Shown here piece by piece: positions 42,453-49,577 of a DNA stretch of 61,405 nucleotides; the first letter of the stretch is position 1, and every line of letters begins with the position of its first letter. Source of the DNA: Muribaculaceae bacterium (lineage in GTDB: Bacteria; Bacteroidota; Bacteroidia; Bacteroidales; Muribaculaceae). The notes beneath the pieces were generated by a model. That model worked only from the letters and a program-made list of their open reading frames with translations, was not told the DNA's origin and made no database searches. The DNA lies in the NCBI GenBank assembly GCA_022509085.1, contig JAFLTW010000012.1, forward strand, positions 1 to 61,405, read 5' to 3'. Both the position numbers and the translations under genes were made by a program.

Positions 42453-43099
42453 AAGCCGACACGATATTTATAAGCGGTATCGACACTGATGCCGGCAAGA
42501 GCTATGCTACGGGATGGCTCGCCGCGCGCCTCGCCGACAAAGGCCTGAAGGTGCGTACCCAGAAGTTTATCCAGACGGGCAACGAGGGGCGCTCCGAAGA
42601 CATCGAGCTCCACAGGAAGATAACCGGCGAGGGACTTGCCGACGAGCCATGGGAGCTCACGGCGCCCGAAATCTACACGTATCCCGCTTCGCCACATCTC
42701 TCGGCGGAAATTGACGGCCGACCCGTATCGCTGGCGAAGATTGATGCGGCGCGCGAGCGCCTGGAAGCGACGTGCGACGTGCTCCTGGTAGAGGGAGCCG
42801 GCGGACTCATGGTGCCCGTCGACCGCGACACACTCACCATCGACTATATCTCCTCGCGCGGCCTCGACGTGGCATTGGTTACCAACGGCAAACTGGGGTC
42901 GATAAGCCATACGCTGCTGGCCCTGGAGGCCATCAGAACTCGCGGATTACGCCTGCGGTGGCTCCTATACAACAGCCACTTCGACACCGACCGCATCATA
43001 GCGGAAGATGCCCGCGAGTTTATACGCTCGTGGGCATCCCTAAAGTTTCCGGAAACGGAATTCCTGATTGTACCTTCTATAGAGCTCGGGGTCAGTTGA
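42449..43099 (+). CDS. bioD: dethiobiotin synthetase
   Basis: A 216-residue ATP-dependent carboxylase closing the ureido ring of dethiobiotin. P-loop-like [15 protein letters not shown] at residues 6-20, [14 protein letters not shown], and [17 protein letters not shown] are characteristic. It overlaps bioA by 4 nt. Its stop overlaps the stop of the convergent amylase gene, with no terminator between them. bioF is about 14 kb away, and bioB and bioC are not in the window. Confidence 0.93.
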   Translation: MKADTIFISGIDTDAGKSYATGWLAARLADKGLKVRTQKFIQTGNEGRSEDIELHRKITGEGLADEPWELTAPEIYTYPASPHLSAEIDGRPVSLAKIDAARERLEATCDVLLVEGAGGLMVPVDRDTLTIDYISSRGLDVALVTNGKLGSISHTLLALEAIRTRGLRLRWLLYNSHFDTDRIIAEDAREFIRSWASLKFPETEFLIVPSIELGVS

Positions 43100-44915
43100 C
43101 CACAACTTTCGAGCTTTTGTTGCCCTTCACCATGATGTAGATGCCGGGAGTGGGGTTCTCTACGCGTACGCCCTGAAGGTTGAAATATTGCACGGGGACT
43201 TCCACATCGTAGTCAATCTCGCCTACCGCCGATTCAGGATCCTTGACGTCGAAGTCGCCGGGTGCTCCAAGTGAGATTCTCGACGATCCGAGGTCGAGCT
43301 TGATGTCGTAGGTACCGGCGGCTATCTCCCACGATTTGGCGTCGGCGGCGTTGCCTCCGCCGTTGTAGAGCGTTACGGTGGACGTCTCGCCCTGCTTGAG
43401 GGGCGTGTCTTGCGCTGCGGCGCCGTAACGGTCGGAGCTGTTCACCTCGTCCCAGTTCGAGCCGAGCTTGGTGGCGAAGGATATGTATCCCTTGCCGGAG
43501 GCGGCATTGTCGATGGTGACGTTTTTCCATACGTAGATACCGTCGGAGCCCTTCTGCGAGATGCCCTTGTCGGTGGCCCATTCATAGCCGTTGATGTGGC
43601 CCATGAGGTGGAGCGTGGCGGGATAGGAGGTGCTCACGCCGCCAGATGTGGTAGACCACACCTTGTAGTTGGAGCCGGAGCATTTTACGGTGTAGCCGGA
43701 GCCTACCTTGCTGTCGTAGCTGGCGCTTCCGATGCGCACTATGAGCTTGCCTTTGGTGCCTGTCACCTCGGCCATGTAGCAGTCGCGTGAGGTCTGGAGC
43801 ACGTTGACGGCGCTCATATTGTGCACGCCCACCTGGTTGCGCACCGTGATGAGGGCCTGTATGTCTTTCTTATATTTGGTGTAGTGGGGCCAGAACACGC
43901 AGGGCGTCCCGGGCGAGCAGAGCATGAAGGCGTTGGCGGCCAGCTCCTCTTTCTGAAGCTTGCAGCCGGCGTCGCGGTAGGTGTCGTGGTTTTCCACGAA
44001 GGTGACGGCATACTGCTGGTAGCCGTAGTGGATGAGGCCGGCTGGCTGCGGGGTGGTATACTGGGCATACCATACGAGCTCCTCGTAGTTACCCGTATGG
44101 AAGGCGTTGTTTACCTGGAATTTGAAGGGGAAGTCGAAGGCTGCCGACTCGCGGCCTGTGGCCTCGATCCAGCCTGCAACGGCATCATACTGTCCGTCAA
44201 AGTATTCCCCGACGCTGAATTGAGGTTTGCTGTATTGGTTGTAGATCTTGGTGTACTGTCCGCCGTAGCCTTTCACCATGTCGAGGCGGAAGCCCGCGTA
44301 GCCGAGGTCGTCGATAAGGAATTTGCAGTAGTTTTTCACGTGGTCTTGCACGGTGGCGTTGGTGTGGTCGAGGTCGCGCCCTCCGTTGAAGTCCTCACCC
44401 GTGTCGGCGGCTCCCCTGGTGTAGGGGCAGCCGTGGCCACCCTCGCGCCACATCTCGTCGCTTGAGCAGATGGCTCCGTTGGTAAGCTGGTATTTCTTGC
44501 CGTTCCATGTCTCGGAGGGGAAGTCGTAGTAGTTGCTCACGCCCACGCGGTGGTTCACCACCACGTCTTCGATTATGCCTACGCCAAGGGCCTTGTAGGT
44601 GGAGATCATCTTCTTGAGCTGAGACTCCGACCCGAAAGAGGAGGTGTGGTTGGTAAACCAGTAGATGGGCATGTAGCCCATGGCGGGCATGCCGTTGCTC
44701 TTGGCACTGTTGGGCACCCATATGAGCGAGAAGTACTGCGAGAGTTCGTCGGCCTGGTTGGTGAGTTTCGACCAGCTTGTCTCGTTGTTGGAATCCCAGT
44801 AGAACCCCTGTAGCATAACGCCCTGATAGTTAGCGGGCCAACCGGTTGCCTTGGCGCCGAATGCCACGCTGAGGAGAAGGCATGCGGCGATAAATCTACA
44901 ATAAAATTTCTTCAT
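43092..44915 (-). CDS. secreted alpha-amylase (GH13) with C-terminal sorting-like tail
   Basis: A 607-residue glycoside hydrolase. Signal peptide FIAACLLLSVAFGAKA; catalytic barrel with VVNHRVG, nucleophile Asp in GFRLDMVKGYG (about 212), acid Glu in VGEYFDG (about 235) and FVENHDT (about 308). It hydrolyses alpha-1,4-glucans such as starch. A starch-binding-like region with SMWVW-type aromatic residues is possible around 440-530. The end YFNLQGVRVENPTPGIYIM and KVVVN is the tail shared with other secreted proteins in this window. It is transcribed alone, outside any susCD-type locus. Confidence 0.9.
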   Translation of the reverse strand: MKKFYCRFIAACLLLSVAFGAKATGWPANYQGVMLQGFYWDSNNETSWSKLTNQADELSQYFSLIWVPNSAKSNGMPAMGYMPIYWFTNHTSSFGSESQLKKMISTYKALGVGIIEDVVVNHRVGVSNYYDFPSETWNGKKYQLTNGAICSSDEMWREGGHGCPYTRGAADTGEDFNGGRDLDHTNATVQDHVKNYCKFLIDDLGYAGFRLDMVKGYGGQYTKIYNQYSKPQFSVGEYFDGQYDAVAGWIEATGRESAAFDFPFKFQVNNAFHTGNYEELVWYAQYTTPQPAGLIHYGYQQYAVTFVENHDTYRDAGCKLQKEELAANAFMLCSPGTPCVFWPHYTKYKKDIQALITVRNQVGVHNMSAVNVLQTSRDCYMAEVTGTKGKLIVRIGSASYDSKVGSGYTVKCSGSNYKVWSTTSGGVSTSYPATLHLMGHINGYEWATDKGISQKGSDGIYVWKNVTIDNAASGKGYISFATKLGSNWDEVNSSDRYGAAAQDTPLKQGETSTVTLYNGGGNAADAKSWEIAAGTYDIKLDLGSSRISLGAPGDFDVKDPESAVGEIDYDVEVPVQYFNLQGVRVENPTPGIYIMVKGNKSSKVVVN

Positions 44916-44955
44916 TATTTCAAACTTTAAGCCTGATTTGGAGTCTTAGTAATAA

Positions 44956-44994
44956 CTTTCTGCCATTCGCGGCAGAAAGGGAATTACAAAGTTA
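44956..44994 (-). promoter_or_regulatory. amylase promoter and 5' leader hairpin
   Basis: The minus-strand -7 box TAACTTTG is at 44987-44994. CTTTCTGCC and GGCAGAAAG (44956-44964 and 44971-44979) form a perfect 9-bp stem with a 6-nt loop that would sit right at the 5' end of the mRNA. It may stabilise the transcript or regulate it. Confidence 0.55.
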
Positions 44995-45021
44995 ATAAAA
45001 ATTTTTCAAAAACTCACAGCC

Positions 45022-45432
45022 ATGAAAACGAAACTGCAACGCTTCCTGCTAATGGGACTGATAGTGATGATGAGCAGCCTCTCGAGTGGCTGCATGATGA
45101 GAACTTCTGTGAGGCCCAACCGTCCGGCTCCTCCGCCTGCGGCGAAACCCGTGGTAAAGCCTAAGCCTCCGAAGCCGGCTCCGAAGCCTCCTACACCTCC
45201 CAAGCCCGGTCAGCCCGGATACGGTCAGCCTGGCTACGGTCAGCCCGGTTATGGTCAACCCGGCTATGGTCAACCCGGATACGGTCAGCCCGGTTATGGT
45301 CAGCCCGGCTATGGCAAGCCTTCGGCTCCCGCCAAGCCCTCCGGCCCCACGACTCCACCGCCCACCCAACCCGGCAAAGGACAGGGTGGCAACAACTCCC
45401 GCGGCACCGTCGGTGGCTATAATGACAGATAA
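45022..45432 (+). CDS. lipoprotein with PGYGQ pentapeptide repeats
   Basis: A 136-residue probable lipoprotein. The signal peptide ends in LSSGC (lipobox, Cys24). The mature part has a Pro/Lys-rich stretch ([17 protein letters not shown]), seven tandem GQPGY units and a Gly/Asn-rich end. Such low-complexity proteins may lie at the surface or span the periplasm. Function is unknown. The gene ends at a strong hairpin terminator. Confidence 0.75.
   Translation: MKTKLQRFLLMGLIVMMSSLSSGCMMRTSVRPNRPAPPPAAKPVVKPKPPKPAPKPPTPPKPGQPGYGQPGYGQPGYGQPGYGQPGYGQPGYGQPGYGKPSAPAKPSGPTTPPPTQPGKGQGGNNSRGTVGGYNDR
45208..45312 (+). repeat. seven 15-bp tandem repeats encoding GQPGY
   Basis: Seven in-frame 15-bp units of the pattern GGT CAG CCC GGN TAC/TAT. 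The units differ only at wobble positions, so slippage or recombination can change copy number without a frameshift. Confidence 0.9.
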
Positions 45433-45456
45433 TCCCCCTCCCCCCTAACCATAACG

Positions 45457-45490
45457 CAAGAGGCTGCATCCGGCATGGTGCAGCCTCTTG
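45457..45490 (+). terminator. terminator after the repeat lipoprotein gene
   Basis: CAAGAGGCTGCA and TGCAGCCTCTTG form a perfect 12-bp stem with a 10-nt loop, followed by a T/G-rich run. Confidence 0.85.
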
Positions 45491-45513
45491 TTGTGTGTTA
45501 CGGAATTATTTCA

Positions 45514-45522
45514 TACCTTTGC
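45514..45522 (+). promoter_or_regulatory. -7 box for the ferritin gene
   Basis: TACCTTTGC with a TTG about 20 nt upstream, 24 nt before the ATG at 45547. Confidence 0.65.
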
Positions 45523-45546
45523 ATCATAATTGTCATACAGAATAAA

Positions 45547-46071
45547 ATGGTAACAATCAGCAAGAAAATCAACGATGCCATCAACGCCCAGATCAACTGG
45601 GAAATGTGGTCAGGTTATCTCTACCTTTCCATGGCCAACAATTTCGAGGCCATGGGTCATAAGGGAATAGCCAACTGGTTTACAATCCAATACAAAGAGG
45701 AGCTGGCTCATGCCCAAATCTTTATCAACTATCTCAATTCGCGCGGCGGCAGGGTGCTTCTGGCTCCGATAGCAGCCGTGCCTACCGAATGGGCAACCCC
45801 GCTGGAGGCATTCAAGGCCACCCTTGAACACGAGCAGAACGTGACGGCCCTCATCAACAACCTCTATGCCCTGGCCGAAGAGGAAAAAGACTTCGCCACC
45901 CGCCAGATGCTCAACTGGTTTGTCGCTGAGCAGGTGGAGGAGGAAGACACCGCCCGCACCCTTATCGACAACTTCACCCTCATCGGCGACAACGGCTACG
46001 GCATCTATCAGCTCGACACCGAACTCGCCACACGCACCTATACCGACCCCTCTCCTCTCCAGAACAACTAA
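45547..46071 (+). CDS. ftnA: bacterial non-heme ferritin
   Basis: A 174-residue ferritin storing iron in a 24-subunit shell. The four-helix bundle and ferroxidase residues are recognisable: Glu in NAQINWEMWSGYLYLSM, Glu and His in YKEELAHAQIFI, Glu in LEHEQNVTA and the VAEQVEEEDTA segment. The ATG at 45547 (MVTISKKINDAIN) follows its own -7 box. Monocistronic. Confidence 0.93.
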   Translation: MVTISKKINDAINAQINWEMWSGYLYLSMANNFEAMGHKGIANWFTIQYKEELAHAQIFINYLNSRGGRVLLAPIAAVPTEWATPLEAFKATLEHEQNVTALINNLYALAEEEKDFATRQMLNWFVAEQVEEEDTARTLIDNFTLIGDNGYGIYQLDTELATRTYTDPSPLQNN

Positions 46072-46166
46072 TTCCTTTTACTAAACATCCTAATAATAGG
46101 CTGCGCCGGTAAAGCACAGCCTATTTCGCTATGAGGAAAATTGTACATCTTTTAATTGAATTTGGT

Positions 46167-46210
46167 TTTGTCGTTGATTTTTGATAATTTTGCCAAAAAT
46201 CAACGACAAA
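46167..46210 (+). promoter_or_regulatory. abiE operator: perfect 16-bp inverted repeat around the -7 box
   Basis: TTTGTCGTTGATTTTT (46167-46182) and its exact complement AAAAATCAACGACAAA (46195-46210) flank the 12-nt centre that holds TAATTTTGC (46185-46193). The abiEi ATG begins 2 nt after the right arm. AbiEi antitoxins are known to repress their own operon by binding inverted repeats, so this is very probably the operator. Confidence 0.85.
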
Positions 46211-46211
46211 T

Positions 46212-46826
46212 ATGTCTTATCTTGATTTCTATAATATATGGCACCACCGGATTTGTTTCAATATCAATCAGGTATTGGCGTGGGATGTTTCATTCCAGAG
46301 GAGCAACCTTTCACGGTGGATTAATAAGGGCTATATAAGGAAACTTAGAAAGGAATGGTATATTTTTTCCGATTGCCTCTCCTATCCCGGAATTCAGTAC
46401 CTGATTGCCAATAAAATATATGCTCCATCCTATGTGAGTCTGCAGAGTGCCCTCTGTTTCTACGGAATTATTCCAGAAAGTGTTGTTGATGTCACGTCCG
46501 TTAGTGCTCGCGACACTAAGCACTTTGAAAGTCCCCTTGGATTATGTTTCTATTCTAAGATAAAACGGGAACTATTTTTCGGCTATCGAGTTATGGAGTT
46601 TGATAAGATTGGAGCCATTAAATTCGCCACCCCGGAAAAAGCCATACTGGACTTCTTGTATTTCAATAGTTTCTACAATACGCAAAAAGATATGATTGAG
46701 CTTCGTTTCGATGAAACATTTATGCAAGAAGAACTCGACAGAGACCTCCTCTTTTCTCTTCTCTCCCGTTTTAACAATAAAAGACTTGAAAATAGAATAA
46801 CTACACTTATAGACTCTTACTCATGA
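46212..46826 (+). CDS. abiEi: AbiEi-like antitoxin / transcriptional repressor
   Basis: A 204-residue AbiEi-type protein. The N-terminal winged HTH (VSFQRSNLSRWINKGYIRKLRKEWY) is followed by the antitoxin domain (IYAPSYVSLQSALCFYGIIPE, TPEKAILDFLYF). In type IV abortive infection systems it neutralises AbiEii and represses the operon. It overlaps abiEii by 4 nt, starts 18 nt after the -7 box with a perfect operator, and is AT-richer than the flanking genes, which suggests recent acquisition. Confidence 0.88.
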   Translation: MSYLDFYNIWHHRICFNINQVLAWDVSFQRSNLSRWINKGYIRKLRKEWYIFSDCLSYPGIQYLIANKIYAPSYVSLQSALCFYGIIPESVVDVTSVSARDTKHFESPLGLCFYSKIKRELFFGYRVMEFDKIGAIKFATPEKAILDFLYFNSFYNTQKDMIELRFDETFMQEELDRDLLFSLLSRFNNKRLENRITTLIDSYS

Positions 46827-47626
46827 TTGATTTATCCCAATTGAAGTCATTCTATACTCCCTCGACTCTTCAAAACAACATCTCCTTTGAGAAAAACATC
46901 CTTAAGGAATATCTTGAGCTGCTCGTATTAGAATACCTCTCCACAACCCCTCACGCTGCTAAGCTCTCTTTTATTGGAGGCACCAATCTTCGACTCGTAA
47001 GAGGTATCAACAGGTTTTCCGAGGATCTCGACTTTGATATTCATGATTTTTCGGAAACCGAGTTTATAAAAATGACAGATGGGGTGGCCGCCTTTCTTGA
47101 GTCAAACGGGTTTCCCGTGGAGATTAGGGATAAATACAATTCCAAACTGACGGCATTTCGACGAAACCTTTATTTTCCGGGTTTGCTCTATAGCCTTGGA
47201 TTGACCGGCCATAAGGAGGAACGCTTTCTGCTTAAAATAGAGGCACAAGACCAGAAGGTGGAATATAAGCCTGAGTTTGTAGACATTAGGCGCAATGGTT
47301 TTTTCTTTCCTATTCAGACACCTCCTCTGAATGTATTGTTATCTATGAAACTCAGTGCTTTACTGAATCGTGCCAAGGGAAGAGACTTTTACGACACTCT
47401 CTTTCTCTTGAGCAATGGGGCTTTACCCGACTACAATTTCCTAAAAGAAAAATGTGGTATTGATAATAGTGAGTCACTGGCTGAAGCTTTAGAAAAAGTC
47501 GTGGCAAACACAGATTTGGATGTAAAACGCAGAGACTTTACTCACCTTATTTTCAACCCTTCGGATGCTTCGAAGATTATGCTTTTTCCCCGAATTATAG
47601 AAACGCTAAAGAATAGGGATGCGTGA
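46823..47626 (+). CDS. abiEii: AbiEii-like nucleotidyltransferase toxin
   Basis: A 267-residue DUF1814 nucleotidyltransferase. Catalytic motif FIGGTNLRLVRG followed by RFSEDLDFDI near residue 60-75, then KIEAQ and RAKGRDFYDTLFLLS. AbiEii toxins modify tRNA acceptor ends with nucleotides in characterised relatives. It is coupled to the antitoxin by a 4-nt overlap. Its final codons and stop (AGG GAT GCG TGA) lie inside a 68-bp sequence that also occurs upstream of bioF. Confidence 0.88.
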   Translation: MIDLSQLKSFYTPSTLQNNISFEKNILKEYLELLVLEYLSTTPHAAKLSFIGGTNLRLVRGINRFSEDLDFDIHDFSETEFIKMTDGVAAFLESNGFPVEIRDKYNSKLTAFRRNLYFPGLLYSLGLTGHKEERFLLKIEAQDQKVEYKPEFVDIRRNGFFFPIQTPPLNVLLSMKLSALLNRAKGRDFYDTLFLLSNGALPDYNFLKEKCGIDNSESLAEALEKVVANTDLDVKRRDFTHLIFNPSDASKIMLFPRIIETLKNRDA

Positions 47627-47682
47627 TTTTTATTAATTTTGCAATGGATTTACCAACGTCAATGTTACATAAAATGAAAAGA
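47615..47682 (+). repeat. 68-bp perfect direct repeat, copy 1 (M48 promoter)
   Basis: Identical over 68 bp to 57188-57255. It contains the abiEii stop, a -7 box TAATTTTGC (47634-47642), and the start codons of the M48 peptidase down to ATGAAAAGA. The two copies are 9573 bp apart in the same direction. Confidence 0.95.
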
Positions 47683-48471
47683 AACGTACTTTCAATCGTA
47701 GCCATCGCTCTCTGCATGGCTTTCGCTTCGCCCGACGCCGCAGCCCAATTCAACCTCAAGAAAGCTGCCAGCGCCGCCGTAAAGGCAACCCAGGCCCTCA
47801 CCCTTACCGACCAGCAGATGGCCGACTACGTGCGCGAGTCTGTCAACTGGATGGACCAGCACAACCCCGTCTCGCCCGACGACAGCCCATATACCATACG
47901 CCTTAAGAAACTTACCGACGGACTCACCGACGTAGACGGCATTCCCCTCAACTTCAAAGTTTATGAAGTAATCGATGTCAACGCCTTCGCATGCGCCGAC
48001 GGCAGCGTCAGAGTGTTCTCCTCCATCATGGACATAATGAGCGACGATGAACTCCTCGGCATCATCGGGCATGAGATAGGCCACGTCGGACTCCACCACT
48101 CCAAAAAAGCCCTCAAACAGGAACTCCTCACCGGCGCCCTCAAAGATGCCGTCTCCTCTACGGGTGGCATAGCCGGCGCCCTGACCGACTCTCAGCTCGG
48201 TGCCCTCAGCCAGTCGCTCATCAACGCCAAATACTCCCAGAAACAGGAGAAGGAAGCCGACGAATACGGCTACGAGTTCCTCAAGAAGAACGGAAAGAAC
48301 CCCTGGGGTATGGTCGGCTCCTTTGAAAAACTGCTCGAGATGGAGCAGCAGGCCGGAGGCTCGTCAAGCAGCTTCTCTAAGATGTTCTCATCCCACCCCG
48401 ACACCCAGGCCCGCATAAAAAACATCACCAAGAAATGCGAGAAAGACGGCTACGACCGTCCCTCCGAATAA
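47674..48471 (+). CDS. M48 family zinc metallopeptidase, secreted
   Basis: A 265-residue M48 peptidase with an N-terminal signal peptide (VLSIVAIALCMAFASPDAAA, cut before QFNLKK). The zinc site is IIGHEIGHVGLHH near residue 131 and EKEADEYGYEFL. It resembles periplasmic or outer-membrane peptidases of the LoiP/BepA type that degrade or fold envelope proteins. An in-frame ATG at 47662 would add MLHK; I prefer 47674. Both start codons lie in the 68-bp repeat. Confidence 0.9.
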   Translation: MKRNVLSIVAIALCMAFASPDAAAQFNLKKAASAAVKATQALTLTDQQMADYVRESVNWMDQHNPVSPDDSPYTIRLKKLTDGLTDVDGIPLNFKVYEVIDVNAFACADGSVRVFSSIMDIMSDDELLGIIGHEIGHVGLHHSKKALKQELLTGALKDAVSSTGGIAGALTDSQLGALSQSLINAKYSQKQEKEADEYGYEFLKKNGKNPWGMVGSFEKLLEMEQQAGGSSSSFSKMFSSHPDTQARIKNITKKCEKDGYDRPSE

Positions 48472-48629
48472 TCTGATATCTGATTTGATATTTGACATTT
48501 GATAACCATACCTACTGGCACTCGCCAAACTTCTGGGTTAAATTTTACCAGCTTCCACAACCTTGCTACAACCTCCTCGCGGAGTTTGGAACGGTTACGC
48601 ATCTCACACGTTTTAATACACATTAAAGT

Positions 48630-48653
48630 GGGCAAGCCAAATTTGGCTTGCCC
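48630..48653. terminator. palindromic terminator between M48 and barrel genes
   Basis: GGGCAAGCCAAATTTGGCTTGCCC is a perfect palindrome in two 12-base halves lying between convergent genes. It is 24 nt after the beta-barrel stop on the minus strand and about 160 nt after the M48 stop. The rest of 48472-48629 holds no gene. Confidence 0.75.
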
Positions 48654-48677
48654 CCATTTGTAGATGGAAAGGGAGGG

Positions 48678-49577
48678 TTAGAAGCGGAGGTTGAGGGCCA
48701 GATGGAGCGACAGGGGCGAGAGGCGGCTCTTGGTGACGTAGTCACTGAAGGATTTGAGTTTCTGTCCTTCGGAGACGGTGTAGGTGAGTGGAGCTGTTTC
48801 GGCTGTTATTTCAGACAACGAATTAATGTCATATCGGCCGACGAAGACGTCGGTCAGGCCAGCGTTGTAGCGTATGCCGAGGTCGATGGAAACCGGTTCG
48901 GCCAAATAGAACTCAAAGCCAGCGCCGGCCATTACCGAGGCGTAAAACCCCTTGATGTCGGCCTCGCCCCTTGTAATCTGAGCCAGGTGGGATTCGCCGA
49001 AATCGTTCAGATAATCGGCCTTTATTACGAGCTGGTTGTATTCCTGATAGATACCGTAAGAATTTGCGGTACCGGTTACGGAGACCACAGAGCCGGTGCA
49101 TTTGAAACCGAATCCCACACCCACATCGGCATGTATGCCGAGCCATTTGGCGGCACGATACTGGTATTGGAGATAGACCGGTAGTTTCAGATATCCGACG
49201 TTTATCTTCTGTTTAAGGTTCCGAATATCCGTAAACCGTCGGTATGGGTTACCGTCCTCGTCTGCCGAAGCCGGAGCCGCATAATTGAAATTAAGTTCCT
49301 GAGCCTCGAATGAGGATGACGTCATGTCATACCCGACGCCAACATTAACTTCCAGAGAACTGGCACCCCTACGCCAGAAAGTGTAACCGAAATCCAGTCC
49401 GAAAGAATTGGAGGAAGCCTTATTTGAAAGTCCTGGAAGGGCAGTGGTAATCGAAGCCGCTTTCATCAGTCCGATGTCTCCGGAGGCCTTCACTGCGAAT
49501 TTTTGAGCGGCAGCTTGTGTTGCCATACCGCCACAAGCCACGAGGAGTAATGAAAATACAAGATTTTTCATTGTCAT
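48678..49577 (-). CDS. outer membrane beta-barrel protein
   Basis: A 299-residue barrel of the Bacteroidetes PorT/OmpW-like type. Signal peptide VFSLLLVACGGMATQAAAQ, then alternating strands (SNSFGLDFGYTFWRRG, GASSLEVNVGVGYD, YLQYQYRAAKWLGIHADVGVG) and a C-terminal strand ending LHLALNLRF with terminal Phe, the usual barrel signal. The ATG at 49577 overlaps the preceding stop (ATGACAATG); 49571 is an alternative. It follows the Ig-domain gene in one transcript, so it may assist or accept that secreted protein. Confidence 0.8.
   Translation of the reverse strand: MTMKNLVFSLLLVACGGMATQAAAQKFAVKASGDIGLMKAASITTALPGLSNKASSNSFGLDFGYTFWRRGASSLEVNVGVGYDMTSSSFEAQELNFNYAAPASADEDGNPYRRFTDIRNLKQKINVGYLKLPVYLQYQYRAAKWLGIHADVGVGFGFKCTGSVVSVTGTANSYGIYQEYNQLVIKADYLNDFGESHLAQITRGEADIKGFYASVMAGAGFEFYLAEPVSIDLGIRYNAGLTDVFVGRYDINSLSEITAETAPLTYTVSEGQKLKSFSDYVTKSRLSPLSLHLALNLRF

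Noticed and set aside
48472..48629. Shared repeat between the gaps at 48.5 kb and 57.0 kb (CTCCTCGCGGAG)
   Set aside because: Only a 12-base stretch matches and the surroundings do not align convincingly.
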